From Streptomyces kaniharaensis (lineage in GTDB: Bacteria > Actinomycetota > Actinomycetes > Streptomycetales > Streptomycetaceae), in assembly GCF_009569385.1 (NCBI RefSeq), contig NZ_WBOF01000003.1, positions 372,001-436,000 on the forward strand: a stretch of 64,000 bases of DNA. Reading direction: 5' to 3'. The notes below the pieces were generated by a model. It searched no databases, was not told where the DNA came from, and saw only the letters and a list, made by a program, of their open reading frames with translations. Position 1 is the first letter of the stretch; each line of letters begins with the position of its first letter. The position numbers and the translations under genes were made by a program. Shown here piece after piece: positions 54,108 through 62,776 of the stretch.

Positions 54108-54536
54108 TCAGTCGTCCTCGTCGTCGTCGGCCACGTCGTCCTCGACGACATCGCCCTCGTCCGCATCGAAGTAGTCCTCGTACTCCTCGAAGGCCTCGGC
54201 CAGTTGCTCGCCCAGCTCGGGCTTCTCGACCCACCAGTGGGTTGCAGCGGAACACCGCTCGCCGCCGCGCGAACCGGAGTTGAACGACGGGACGTAGACC
54301 GGTGACTCCGCGTTCCAGGCGTGCCGGTGCTCGTCCTCGGTGGCGCCGATCTCGGCCGCCAGGGCCTCGCGATCGGCGGGGCGGGTACGCGCCCGCAGCT
54401 GTTCCAGACGGATCAGCTCGCCCCTGGCGTCCCCCTGTGTGAGGAGCCGGTCGGCGTGGCGGAGCCATGAGGCGAGGTCGTCGGGGTTCTCCCGCAGCGC
54501 CTGTTCGATGGCTGCAACAACTTCCGTGCACGGCAA
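54108..54536 (-). CDS. TIGR02996-like repeat-companion domain protein with acidic tail
   Basis: About 142 residues from TTG 54536. The N-terminus VVAAIEQALRENPDDLASWL followed by HADRLLTQGDARGELIRLEQ fits TIGR02996 (a ~40-residue N-terminal domain ending DxRGExI, usually ahead of repeats). The rest contains a YVPSFNSG...CSAATHWWVEKP segment and ends in a run of Asp/Glu. The TTG places the domain at the very N-terminus; a farther in-frame ATG at 54677 adds ~47 Ser/Arg/Cys-rich residues without coding character. Neither start has a good site. Function unknown. Confidence 0.55.
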   Translation of the reverse strand: MPCTEVVAAIEQALRENPDDLASWLRHADRLLTQGDARGELIRLEQLRARTRPADREALAAEIGATEDEHRHAWNAESPVYVPSFNSGSRGGERCSAATHWWVEKPELGEQLAEAFEEYEDYFDADEGDVVEDDVADDDEDD

Positions 54537-54751
54537 CTTATCTGAGGTGACGTCATTCGAACGCGTTATCGAACAAGCCTTGGGATCCCGAACGTCCGAG
54601 AGCTCACGAGAAGGGGTGCGGCCGACCGCGATCGGCCGGCATGAATGGGCACCGCCTCCCGACCCTCCATCAGCCATGGCCGCGCGCCCACCCCGGGTGG
54701 CCGTAGCATGGCGGATCTCCGAGCTACCAAGGTGATGAGAGGGGCGGGCGG

Positions 54752-55618
54752 TTGCGCACGGGCGAGCGGGCGGGCGGTCTGGGACGTCTGATAGGAGCGG
54801 CGGCCGAGTTGGGCGAGGCCGGGCGGCAGGCCGTGCTGCGGGGCGGGCGCGCGGCAGTGGGTGGCCGGTGGGCGCTCACGGCCCTCACCTCTGTCGCTCC
54901 GCCGCCCGTTCCCGCCACCGAGCCGTGGAAGCTGTCGGTGGGCACACTGATCGGCCGTCACCCCCTGACCCCCGCCGTGGTGCACAAGCTGCTCGGGCTC
55001 CTCGACGGCCTCGGCGCCGTGCACCTGGGGCCCACGAAGGTCGGCTTCGACGGGGAGGAGATCGAGTGGGACAAGGTCGTCGAGATCCGCACCTGCAACG
55101 CCTTCGAGGTGCTGACCACCACCGCCCTGGAGCACGAGGTGGACAGGATCCGCGAGTTCCTTCCGCCGGTGCCCGGCCGCAAGTGGGTCGTCACCAAGGC
55201 CGGCGAGGCGCTGGCCACCGTCGTCCTCGCGGCACTCGAACGCGGTTCCGTCGACCAGCGCCTGGACGAGCTGACCGTGCCGACGCGGATCGTCCACCGC
55301 GGCCTGCTCGGTCGGCAGCGCACCCTGGACACGGGTTCGTTCGCCGCCGCGACTCTCGTCGTCGCCGGCCAGGTCGGCGAGAGTCTGATCGCGACCGCCC
55401 GCAGTCGCGGCATCCCGGTCCGGCCCGCCGAGCAGCCTGCTGTTCCGGCCCAGGCCGCCCGTGTCGTGACACTGCGGGAGCGCACCGACTCCGTCGCCCG
55501 CTTGCTGAGCCGCATCGAGCAGAGCGGTCCCGAAGCGGTGGAGGCGGCAGCCCCGCAGCCGGGAGTGTCGCTCGACAAGGCCTCGACCGGCACCGGCCGT
55601 GAGCTGAACGCCGGTTGA
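54752..55618 (+). CDS. Conserved hypothetical protein
   Basis: 288 residues, soluble apart from a mildly hydrophobic Gly/Ala-rich N-terminus (LGRLIGAAAELGEAGRQAV). The middle has TLIGRHPLTPAVVHKLLGLL, LGPTKVGFDGEEIEWDKVVE, a beta-rich region reminiscent of PH-like folds, then helices. The last 60 residues are Pro/Ala/Thr rich. Start is TTG 54752 after GAGAGGGGCG. I do not recognise a family with known function. Confidence 0.7.
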   Translation: MRTGERAGGLGRLIGAAAELGEAGRQAVLRGGRAAVGGRWALTALTSVAPPPVPATEPWKLSVGTLIGRHPLTPAVVHKLLGLLDGLGAVHLGPTKVGFDGEEIEWDKVVEIRTCNAFEVLTTTALEHEVDRIREFLPPVPGRKWVVTKAGEALATVVLAALERGSVDQRLDELTVPTRIVHRGLLGRQRTLDTGSFAAATLVVAGQVGESLIATARSRGIPVRPAEQPAVPAQAARVVTLRERTDSVARLLSRIEQSGPEAVEAAAPQPGVSLDKASTGTGRELNAG

Positions 55619-55707
55619 CCGGATGAAGAGGTCGCCGGGTTCCAGCGGTGGCGGCCACCCCGCCCCGAGAGCCCGTTGTGCGTGCACGGCTCCATCCACG
55701 GCAGAGG

Positions 55708-56751
55708 TCACGTCCGGAAGAGCGCGACCTTGAGGGCTCCGGTGTCGGCCGCGTCGGCGAAGACGTCGTACGCGTCCTGCATCTCGTCGAGGCCGAAGCG
55801 GTGGGTGACCAGCCCCGCGACGTCCAGCCGGCCGGCGGCCAGCAGGTCGAGCAGCAGCGGGGTGCTGTGCGTGTCGACGAGACCGGTGGTGATGGTGAGG
55901 TTGCGGATCCAGAGGTCCTCCAGGTGCAGCACCGCCGGCTTCCCGTGCACGCCCACGTTGGCCACCCGGCCGCAGGGGCGCACCAGGCGGGTGCACAGTT
56001 CGAAGGTCTCGGGGACGCCCACCGCCTCGATCGCGACGTCCACGCCGAGGCCGTCCCGGCTCAGTTCCCGTACGGCCTCCGGGGTGGCCTCGGCGGGGGT
56101 GAGGACGGTGTCCGCGCCGAAGCGCTTGGCGGCGTCGAGGCGGCTCCGGGCGAGGTCGATCGCGATGACGCGGGACGGGCTGTAGAGCTGGGCGGTGCGG
56201 ATCGCGGCGAGTCCGATCGGCCCGGCGCCGACGATCGCGACGGTGTCGCCCGGCCCGATCCGGCCGTTGATCACCCCGACCTCGTAGGAGGTCGGCAGGA
56301 TGTCGGCGAGCAGCAGGGCGTCCTCGTCGGTGACGCCGTCGGGCAGCTTGTGCAGGGAGGTGTCCGCGAAGGGGGTGCGGACGTGCTCGGCCTGGCAGCC
56401 GTCGACCAGGTGGCCGAGGATCCAGCCGCCACCGCCCGTGCACTGGCCGTAGCTCGCGGTGCGGCAGTAGGCGCAGCGGCCGCAGGCGGAGATGCAGGAG
56501 ATCAGGACGCGGTCGCCGGCCGTGACCGTGCGCACGCCCGGTCCGGTCTCGGTGACGGTGCCGACGGCCTCGTGGCCGAGGACGCGGCCCTGGGTGACCT
56601 CGGGGACGTCGCCCTTGAGGATGTGCAGGTCAGTGCCGCAGATGGTCACCGCGTCCACCCGGACGACGGCATCCTCCGGGTCGCGGACGACCGGGTCGGG
56701 GACGTCGCCCCAGGTGCGGCGGCCGGGTCCGTGGTAGGTGAGCGCTTTCAT
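55708..56751 (-). CDS. Zinc-dependent alcohol dehydrogenase
   Basis: 347 residues, medium-chain dehydrogenase. Catalytic zinc ligands in TICGTDLHILKGD and LGHEAVGTV; structural zinc cysteines in CGRCAYCRTASYGQC; NAD site TVAIVGAGPIGLAAI. It interconverts an alcohol and aldehyde. ATG 56751 follows GAGAGGAG. It is divergent from the GAF kinase gene; two DosR-like GGGCC/GGCCC boxes lie between them. In S. coelicolor, an alcohol dehydrogenase gene also belongs to the OsdR-controlled cluster. Confidence 0.95.
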   Translation of the reverse strand: MKALTYHGPGRRTWGDVPDPVVRDPEDAVVRVDAVTICGTDLHILKGDVPEVTQGRVLGHEAVGTVTETGPGVRTVTAGDRVLISCISACGRCAYCRTASYGQCTGGGGWILGHLVDGCQAEHVRTPFADTSLHKLPDGVTDEDALLLADILPTSYEVGVINGRIGPGDTVAIVGAGPIGLAAIRTAQLYSPSRVIAIDLARSRLDAAKRFGADTVLTPAEATPEAVRELSRDGLGVDVAIEAVGVPETFELCTRLVRPCGRVANVGVHGKPAVLHLEDLWIRNLTITTGLVDTHSTPLLLDLLAAGRLDVAGLVTHRFGLDEMQDAYDVFADAADTGALKVALFRT

Positions 56752-56835
56752 GCCGCGGTCGCTCCTCTCGGACGGCGGAGCCGGGCCGGTTCCGCTCGCC
56801 CTTCCAGCCTTCTGCGCGGCGGAGCCCGCCGCCAG

Positions 56836-56851
56836 GGGCCCGGTGGGGCCC
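56836..56851. promoter_or_regulatory. Second, variant DosR/OsdR-type box (GGGCC-N6-GGCCC)
   Basis: GGGCC 56836-56840, 6 bp, GGCCC 56847-56851. Its centre is 22 bp (two helical turns) from the better box at 56859, the spacing seen in tandem DevR boxes. The spacer is 2 bp longer than the 5-4-5 pattern. Confidence 0.4.
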
Positions 56852-56858
56852 TCCGATT

Positions 56859-56872
56859 GGGCCGTTGGGCCC
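56859..56872. promoter_or_regulatory. DosR/OsdR-type box GGGCC-GTTG-GGCCC
   Basis: Perfect 5-4-5 inverted repeat between the divergent dehydrogenase (56751) and GAF kinase (56945). The mycobacterial DevR box has the same layout (GGGAC-N4-GTCCC). Similar boxes are at 60159 and 61027. Confidence 0.6.
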
Positions 56873-56944
56873 CTTGCGCGCGGCATGGCCTGGCCTTGCA
56901 CGCATAGGCTGGTCAGTGGCGTCTGGCGAGCCACGGAGGATTCC

Positions 56945-58660
56945 TTGGGCAGCGCATCGGAGAGTTCCGCCCCCGTGCCGAAGCTGCGCCTGGACGAGCT
57001 GCTGGACGAGCTTCAGGCCCGGCTGGACGCGGCCCGGGGCACTCGCGACCGGGTGCACAGCTTGCTGGAGGCGGTGCTGGCGGTCGGGCGCGACCTGGAG
57101 CTGGGCCAGGCATTGCAGCACATCGTGGAGGCGGCCGTCACGCTGGTCGACGCCGAGTACGGTGCGCTCGGCGTGATCGGCGAGGACCAGCGGCTGTCGC
57201 AGTTCATCCCGGTCGGTGTCCCGGACGAGCAGGTCGAGCTGATCGGCGCCCTGCCGGCCGGGCACGGCATCCTCGGCGAGCTGATCCGCCACCCCGAACC
57301 GCTGCGGCTCGCCCGGATCTCCGACCACCCCGCCTCGTACGGCTTCCCGGCCAACCACCCGCCGATGCGGACGTTCCTCGGGGTGCCGATCCGGATCCGG
57401 GACAAGGTGTTCGGCAACCTCTACCTGACCGAGAAGCGCGGCGGCGGCGAGTTCGACGCCGAGGACGAGTCGGTGCTGGCCACCCTCGCCGTCGCCGCCG
57501 GGGTCGCGATCGACAACGCCCGGCTCTACGACCGGGCCCGGCAGCGGCAGCGCTGGCTGGAGGCGAGCGCGGAGGTCACCAGCAGCCTGCTCTCCGGAAG
57601 CTCGGAGCAGGAGGTGCTGGACCTGCTGCTCGCCCGGGCCACCGAGATCGCCGGCGCCGACCTCGCCGTCGTCGCCCTGCCCCTGCCGGAGGCCCGCGAG
57701 CTGGGGGTGCAGATCGCCGTCGGGCTCGGTGAGGAGCAGCACCGCGGTCTGGTGCTTCCGGTGGAGGGTTCGTTCGTGGGAGCCGCCGTCCGTACCGGCG
57801 GGCTCGTGGTGAGTCCGGACGTCCAGAAGGACCCGAGGATCACCGCCGGTCCGCCACGCTGGGAGGGCCTCGGGCCGGCCGTCGCCGTCCCCGTCGGCAC
57901 CGCCGAGCGCGGCATCCGCGGCGTGCTGATGCTGGCTCGGGCGGCCGGAGCGCCGCTGTTCGACGAGGGCGAGTCGGGCCCGCTGCTGGGCTTCGCCGGG
58001 CAGGCGGCGGTGGCGATGGAACTCGCCGAGCGCCGGCGCGACTCGGAGCAGGTCGCGCTGCTGCAGGAACGCGACCGGATCGCCCGCGACCTGCACGACC
58101 TGGCCATCCAGCGACTCTTCGCCACCGGCATGACCCTTCAGGGCGCCATCCGCTTCATCGAGCACCCCGAGGCCACCGACCGCGTCCTGCGGGCGATCGA
58201 CGACCTCGACGAGACCGCCAGGACCATCCGCGCCACCATCTTCGGCCTGCGCCTGCGCGAGACCGGTCCGGCGGCGGCCGGCCTGCGCACCCGGATCGTC
58301 GGAGTGGTCGAGCGCGCCGCCCGCGCCCTCGGCTTCACCCCTGGCCTGCGGATGACCGGCCTGCTCGACGTCACCGTCCCCGCCGGGATCGCGGACGCGG
58401 CCGTCGCGGTTCTGGAGGAGGCCCTGTCCAACACCGCCCGCCATGCGAAGGCCGACGCCGTCGAGGCCGCGGTCGCGGCCGGTACGGACCTGACCGTCAC
58501 CGTCACCGACAACGGAGTCGGCCTTCCGGAAGGCGGCCGCCGCAGCGGCCTCGCCAACCTCGCCGACCGGGCCACCGCCCTGGGTGGCACCTTCACCGCC
58601 CGCACCCGCCCCGAGGGCGGCACCGAACTCACCTGGCGCGTCCCGCTCCCCGGCGAGTGA
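56945..58660 (+). CDS. GAF-domain sensor histidine kinase, DosS/DevS (OsdK)-like
   Basis: 571 residues, close to mycobacterial DevS (578). GAF 1 at ~55-200 (AEYGALGVIGEDQRLSQFIP, GVPIRIRDKVFGNLYLTEK, seen as VFGNLYLTEK), GAF 2 at ~220-365, then the HisKA_3 H-box RDLHDLAIQRLFATG (~378) and HATPase with EEALSNTARHAKAD, TVTDNGVGLPE and SGLANLADRATALGG. DevS-type kinases sense oxygen, CO/NO or redox through GAF-bound haem. TTG 56945 is taken as start: GGAGG ends 5 bp upstream and the length fits; an earlier ATG lies inside the divergent promoter. Its partner is the LuxR-type regulator at 60.2 kb. Confidence 0.93.
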   Translation: MGSASESSAPVPKLRLDELLDELQARLDAARGTRDRVHSLLEAVLAVGRDLELGQALQHIVEAAVTLVDAEYGALGVIGEDQRLSQFIPVGVPDEQVELIGALPAGHGILGELIRHPEPLRLARISDHPASYGFPANHPPMRTFLGVPIRIRDKVFGNLYLTEKRGGGEFDAEDESVLATLAVAAGVAIDNARLYDRARQRQRWLEASAEVTSSLLSGSSEQEVLDLLLARATEIAGADLAVVALPLPEARELGVQIAVGLGEEQHRGLVLPVEGSFVGAAVRTGGLVVSPDVQKDPRITAGPPRWEGLGPAVAVPVGTAERGIRGVLMLARAAGAPLFDEGESGPLLGFAGQAAVAMELAERRRDSEQVALLQERDRIARDLHDLAIQRLFATGMTLQGAIRFIEHPEATDRVLRAIDDLDETARTIRATIFGLRLRETGPAAAGLRTRIVGVVERAARALGFTPGLRMTGLLDVTVPAGIADAAVAVLEEALSNTARHAKADAVEAAVAAGTDLTVTVTDNGVGLPEGGRRSGLANLADRATALGGTFTARTRPEGGTELTWRVPLPGE

Positions 58661-58807
58661 GCGTCACCTCTCCTCGTGCGGCCTGCCGGCAATGCCCCTT
58701 GGCTTGCTGCCACTTCGGACAGTCACATCTCGTCGACCAGGTCGGTGAGCCGAGCGGGCGTCACCACCCGCCGCCCCAGGCTCAACGGGCTTCCGCAGCG
58801 CACTCCG

Positions 58808-59788
58808 TCACGGCGGGTCCAGGACGTCCTTGGCCTCAAGGCGAGGCGTCGGGGCGCCTTCGGGGCCGTAGCCGAGGCGGATCAACATCTGGACGTAGCC
58901 GGGGCGTTGGTGCGGGTCGCGGGCTTCCCAACGGAGGTAGGGCCACTCCATCGCCTGGTGCAGCAGGGAGGCGCGGACGCCGTGGACGGTGGCGGCCAGC
59001 AGCGCGTGTTCCAGGGCGAGTCCGGCGCGCAGCCAGTCCTGCGGGGTGTCGTGGTCGGTGGTGAGGACGGCGATGCGTGGCTCGTGCTCGAAGCGGGCGG
59101 GGGCCTGGTGCTCGGCGGCTCGGAGGGCGGCGAAGTCGCGCATCGGGAGGTGGCCGGCCGCGTCCTGCGGGCCGAGCGCGGTGACCGGGATGCCGTAGGG
59201 CGGCGCGTCGCCGGTGCGTATCCAGTTTCGGCTCTCGGTCCGTTGGGCCGGCTCGGTGGTGTTGCGGCGCTCGGCCTCGGCAGTGAGGTGCAGCAGCCGG
59301 GCCGTCTCCGCGTGGTCGGGCAGGTGGAGCGTGGCGTCCTCGGCCCGGGCGGCGGTCGCGAGTTCGTCGAGGACGGCAGGCGGGACCGGTTCGCCGGTGA
59401 ACGGCGTGCGGATCGAGTGCCGGTGCCAGATCGCCTCGTACAGCTTCTCGGTACCCGGCACCGGCGCGGTGGCCGGGTCGTCGAGCCGGATGGTGGCGAG
59501 CAGATCCGGTTCGGCCGGGTCGGGCAGCAGGCGCACGTCGGGCGCCCAGCCGAGGTGACGGGCGGCGACCCGCAGGTTGAGGACGGCCGCACCGACGGAG
59601 ATGTGCAGCGCCCGGCCCTGCGGGTCCGCGGCCGGAACGGCCCGGCCGCGGTCGGCCCGGACCTCCAGCGTCGAGGTAGCCGGCTCCAGCCGGAAGCGCC
59701 AGGGCTGGCTGTTGTGGATCGAGGGTGCGGCGACCGCCGCGGAGACGAGCTTCTCCAGAGCGGCTGCGTCGAGGGCGAGAGTGGGCAT
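58808..59788 (-). CDS. Acg-family nitroreductase-like FMN protein
   Basis: 326 residues, two nitroreductase-like halves: APSIHNSQPWRFRL near the N-terminus, HRHSIRTPFTGEPVPP, then GLALEHALLAATVHGVRAS and the C-terminal GYVQMLIRLGYGPEGAPTPR. The pattern is that of Mycobacterium Acg (Rv2032/Rv3131), DosR-regulated proteins thought to sequester FMN. ATG 59788 follows GGAGG by 6 bp; ATG 59839 lies inside the SHOCT gene. It follows that gene by 22 bp in one operon. Confidence 0.92.
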   Translation of the reverse strand: MPTLALDAAALEKLVSAAVAAPSIHNSQPWRFRLEPATSTLEVRADRGRAVPAADPQGRALHISVGAAVLNLRVAARHLGWAPDVRLLPDPAEPDLLATIRLDDPATAPVPGTEKLYEAIWHRHSIRTPFTGEPVPPAVLDELATAARAEDATLHLPDHAETARLLHLTAEAERRNTTEPAQRTESRNWIRTGDAPPYGIPVTALGPQDAAGHLPMRDFAALRAAEHQAPARFEHEPRIAVLTTDHDTPQDWLRAGLALEHALLAATVHGVRASLLHQAMEWPYLRWEARDPHQRPGYVQMLIRLGYGPEGAPTPRLEAKDVLDPP

Positions 59789-59810
59789 GACCGCCTCCAA
59801 GGGTGCGGTG

Positions 59811-60092
59811 TCAGCCTGAGGCGGGCGGGGCTCCGCCACCGCGCAGGGTCTCCAGGCGGCTGCGGTAGTCGTCGGGGTCGATCTCGCCGCGTGCGAGGCG
59901 TTCGGCGAGCAGTTGTTCCGGGGTGGGCCGCTCCGGCGGCACCGCGGCAGCCGGCGGGGCCGCCAGCGCCCGCCTCACGTACCGGACCAGGGCCACCACG
60001 CCGAACACCACCAGCGCCCAGAAGAACAGCATGCTCACGGTCATCAGGCCGATGCCCCAGCCGTTCATGCCGCCGTCGTGCCAGTACATCAT
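59811..60092 (-). CDS. SHOCT-domain small membrane protein
   Basis: 93 residues. One N-terminal membrane helix (IGLMTVSMLFFWALVVFGVV), a Pro-rich linker, and a C-terminal SHOCT motif TPEQLLAERLARGEIDPDDY ending RLETLRG. SHOCT is a short oligomerisation motif. It heads an operon with the Acg-like gene. A DosR-type box lies 67 bp upstream of its ATG (60092). Confidence 0.92.
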   Translation of the reverse strand: MMYWHDGGMNGWGIGLMTVSMLFFWALVVFGVVALVRYVRRALAAPPAAAVPPERPTPEQLLAERLARGEIDPDDYRSRLETLRGGGAPPASG

Positions 60093-60158
60093 CGCCGTCT
60101 CCTCGGCCGTGACGGGTGGACCATCTCCACCGTGCGGCCGGGGTCCGCGGCGGCGCTT

Positions 60159-60172
60159 GGGCCGTTCGGCTC
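60159..60172. promoter_or_regulatory. DosR/OsdR-type box GGGCC-GTTC-GGCTC
   Basis: A 5-4-5 inverted repeat with one mismatch, 67 bp upstream of the SHOCT-Acg operon, beyond the stop of the response-regulator gene. Confidence 0.5.
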
Positions 60173-60202
60173 TATCTCGGGGCCCACTTGGGCGGGGGCG
60201 CC

Positions 60203-60880
60203 TCAGTGCGGGCGCTGGTGGTGCTGATCGGGCTGCTCGGCGTGGGCGGCGAGGACGGCGGCCTGGAGACGACGCTCGACGCCCAACTTGGCGAGCAGGC
60301 GCGAGACGTGGTTCTTCACGGTCTTCTCGGCGAGGTAGAGCTCCTGGCCGATCTGCCGGTTAGTCTTGCCCTCGCCGACCAGGGCGAGGATCTCCCGTTC
60401 CCGTGGAGTGAGCCCGGCCAGGGCGGCGTCGCTCTCGCTCTCCTCGTGGTGGCGCAGGCTCTCCATCAGCTTGTGCGTGGTGGCCGGGTCGAGCATGGAC
60501 TGGCCCGAGGCCACCGTGCGCACCGCGCCGACCAGGTCGGCGCCCTTGACCTGCTTCAGCACGTAGCCCGCCGCTCCGGCCATGATCGCGTCGAGCAGGG
60601 CGTCATCGTCGTCGAACGAGGTCAGCATCAGGCAGACCAGGCCGGGCATCCGGTCACGGAGGTCCCGGCAGACGGACACCCCGTCGCCGTCCGGGAGCCG
60701 CACGTCGAGCACGGCGACGTCCGGGCGCAGCGCCGGCACCCGGGCGAGGGCCTGGGCACAGGTACCCGCCTCGCCGACGACCTCGATGTCGGACTCGGCC
60801 TCCAGGAGGTCGCGCACGCCGCGCCGGACCACCTCGTGATCGTCCAGCAGGAACACCCGGATGGGCTGGGGCGTGTCCAT
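60203..60880 (-). CDS. LuxR/NarL-type response regulator, DosR/DevR (OsdR)-like
   Basis: 225 residues (DosR is 217). Receiver: acidic pair FLLDDHEVVRRG, phospho-Asp in AVLDVRLPDGDG (~55), Thr in MLTSF, Lys in YVLKQVKGADL. LuxR HTH: LTPREREILALVGEGKTNRQ and YLAEKTVKNHVSRLLAKLGV. The KTVKNHVSRLLAKLG helix closely follows DosR. ATG 60880 follows GGGAG. It should be phosphorylated by the GAF kinase at 56.9 kb and bind the nearby GGGCC-N4-GGCCC boxes. Confidence 0.94.
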   Translation of the reverse strand: MDTPQPIRVFLLDDHEVVRRGVRDLLEAESDIEVVGEAGTCAQALARVPALRPDVAVLDVRLPDGDGVSVCRDLRDRMPGLVCLMLTSFDDDDALLDAIMAGAAGYVLKQVKGADLVGAVRTVASGQSMLDPATTHKLMESLRHHEESESDAALAGLTPREREILALVGEGKTNRQIGQELYLAEKTVKNHVSRLLAKLGVERRLQAAVLAAHAEQPDQHHQRPH

Positions 60881-61026
60881 GGCCTGCTCCCTGGCGTGCG
60901 CGAGCGGTGACACCACCGAGTCTGCGCGCCCGCACCTCGAGGCGCACGGTGTCAGTCGCGCGGTCCACCGCGTCCGCTGCCCGGTCGCCCCTCACGGCTG
61001 ATCCGGACCGTCCGGCGACCCGATCG

Positions 61027-61040
61027 GGGCCGAACGGCCC
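61027..61040. promoter_or_regulatory. DosR/OsdR-type box GGGCC-GAAC-GGCCC
   Basis: Perfect 5-4-5 inverted repeat in the divergent gap, 53 bp upstream of the flavodoxin ATG and 146 bp upstream of the response-regulator ATG. Confidence 0.6.
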
Positions 61041-61093
61041 GCTTCCGCAGGGTCCCCGCAGCGCAAGCCTGGTGGTGACGAAAGGTGGAGACC

Positions 61094-61627
61094 ATGCACA
61101 CCGTGATCGTGTACGAGAGCATGTACGGCAACACCCGCGAGATCGCCGAGGCCATCGCCGAGGGCGTCCACCAGGCCGACCCGTCCGCGTCCGTCGACTG
61201 CCTGCCCCTGACCGAGGCCGGCACCGACGTGACCCGCACCGCCGACCTGCTCGTGGTCGGCGGCCCCACCCACATGCGCGGCATGTCCTCCGGGCTCAGC
61301 CGCCGCATGGCCGCCGCCGCGGAGCGGCGCAAGGAAGGCCATGAGGACGCCGCGAAGGAGGCACAGGAGACCGCCGAGGGCCTGGGCCTGCGCTCCTGGT
61401 TCCAGGACCTCCCGAGGACCAAACCCGGCACGCACGCCGCCGCCTTCGACACCCGCGCCGGCACGCCCCACGCCGGCGGCGCCGCCAGGGGCATCGCCAA
61501 CCGCCTCTCGGGCCACTCCTACGACCTGGTCGCCGAACCCGAGGGCTTCATCGTCGAGGACTCCGACGGACCGCTGCGCACCGGCGAACTCGACCGCGCC
61601 CGCGCCTGGGGCGCCCACCTGGTCTGA
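61094..61627 (+). CDS. Flavodoxin-domain protein
   Basis: 177 residues. FMN phosphate loop VYESMYGNTREIAEAI at ~6-21 and second loop VVGGPTHMRGMS; the 90s stretch (RRKEGHEDAAKEAQETAEG) is a charged helix. It is probably a redox carrier or FMN-dependent NAD(P)H oxidoreductase. ATG 61094 follows GGTGGAG; GTG 61085 is in frame but unsupported. It is divergent from the DosR-like regulator with a box in between, so presumably induced by hypoxia. Confidence 0.92.
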   Translation: MHTVIVYESMYGNTREIAEAIAEGVHQADPSASVDCLPLTEAGTDVTRTADLLVVGGPTHMRGMSSGLSRRMAAAAERRKEGHEDAAKEAQETAEGLGLRSWFQDLPRTKPGTHAAAFDTRAGTPHAGGAARGIANRLSGHSYDLVAEPEGFIVEDSDGPLRTGELDRARAWGAHLV

Positions 61628-61861
61628 CCGGGCCCGGAAGGAACGGCCACACGCTCCCCGAGCGAATCGACCAAGCCGCTCGGCGTCTCGGACGGGGCAG
61701 CCGGGGCGGCCGGCACCTGGGTTCGACCGCCACGTCCATCGGCTCCGGGACGTCGTTGAACGCTTCAACCGGCTTCAGCAGCGGCGCGGCCGACCACCGC
61801 CATCGCCTCAACGCTGCTCCGGATCCGATCTCCGAAGACGATCTCCGGCGGTGCATGCGGG

Positions 61862-62323
61862 CTAGCGTCCGAGGTGATCGGCCAGGGCCTCGATCGTGCG
61901 ACGTCGCGCGGTGTACATCGACACCGCCGACCCGTCCGCGAAGTGCAGCCGGAACCTCGCCATCGCCTGGAACCTCGGGCGTCGCTCCACCCGCAGGACC
62001 AGGTGCCGCGGAGCGTGCCACAGCACCTGTCCGGCTTTCCGGATGTCCCGCGCCGTGACGAACGCGGCCCGGCGGTCGGTGACCGCCAGCAACTTCGTCA
62101 TTGCCGCGCCCGCCGTGCTCGGAAAGCTGCTCGCGAGGCTGCCCGACTCCCCTGACACCGCGCCGAGTCGCCCCAGGGCGTTGCCGACCAGTGCCCCCGG
62201 CCCGTGCCCGACCCCGCGCGCCCCGGCCACGGGTATCACCGTCGCGACATCCATCAGGTGCTCGCCCGGTTCCAGCAGCGGTTCCACAGTCTGGCGGTAA
62301 CGATTCATCAGAGCCTCAGTCAT
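61862..62323 (-). CDS. Conserved hypothetical protein (PH-like)
   Basis: 153 residues. YRQTVEPLLEPGEHLMDVAT, a Gly/Ala/Pro loop, AMTKLLAVTDRRAAFVTARD, then ARFRLHFADGSAVSMYTARR. The 'ALLEPGE...LAVTDRR' order recalls PH-like (YcxB/bPH) proteins of actinomycetes. ATG 62323 or ATG 62308 (GAGG 6 bp before it) are both possible. Upstream (62324-62511) no feature is evident. The 61628-61861 gap, 234 bp, also shows no gene. Confidence 0.65.
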   Translation of the reverse strand: MTEALMNRYRQTVEPLLEPGEHLMDVATVIPVAGARGVGHGPGALVGNALGRLGAVSGESGSLASSFPSTAGAAMTKLLAVTDRRAAFVTARDIRKAGQVLWHAPRHLVLRVERRPRFQAMARFRLHFADGSAVSMYTARRRTIEALADHLGR

Positions 62324-62511
62324 ACCGCCAGACTAGATGAGCGTGTGACCTGGACCTGAGCCGAGGGTAGTCGCACCGCAGCAGGGTGCTCGGCGGCCGC
62401 CCGTCGAGCGGCTCCAGCCGCCCCGCCGACTCTGCCGCCCCCTGCCCCTTCGTCAGCTACGGGTGGACTCCGGGTCCGCTACGTGACCGCCACCAAGCCG
62501 GAGGTTCCGGC

Positions 62512-62712
62512 GTGAGCGCGGCACCGCCCCGCAACGGCGCCGTGCGAGCGGCGGCGATCGCGCTTGTGACCGGCGGGCTGGCCCTCCATCTGTGGGTGGG
62601 CAGCAAGCTCCCCCTGCTCGCGGTGGCTGCCGGCCTCGCCTGCCACCTCACCGCGGCGGTCATGGCGCGCCGGTGGCTGCGCAGCCGGGCTAAGCAGGCG
62701 CCGCCCGCTTGA
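62512..62712 (+). CDS. Small two-helix membrane protein
   Basis: 66 residues from GTG 62512: AAAIALVTGGLALHLWVGSK, PLLAVAAGLACHLTAAVMAR, then a basic tail. GGAGG lies 8 bp upstream. Upstream in-frame codons give a Ser/Pro-rich stretch with no site. Function unknown. Confidence 0.65.
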   Translation: MSAAPPRNGAVRAAAIALVTGGLALHLWVGSKLPLLAVAAGLACHLTAAVMARRWLRSRAKQAPPA

Positions 62713-62776
62713 GAGGCAGCCCGAGCCCGACAGGCCGAAGGGGTGGGCCGGGGCAGTTCCGGCCCGCCCTTGTCGC

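Noticed and set aside
61628..61861. Open frames in the gap after the flavodoxin gene
   Set aside because: Arg/Pro/Ser-rich composition, no ribosome site, no motif; treated as non-coding.
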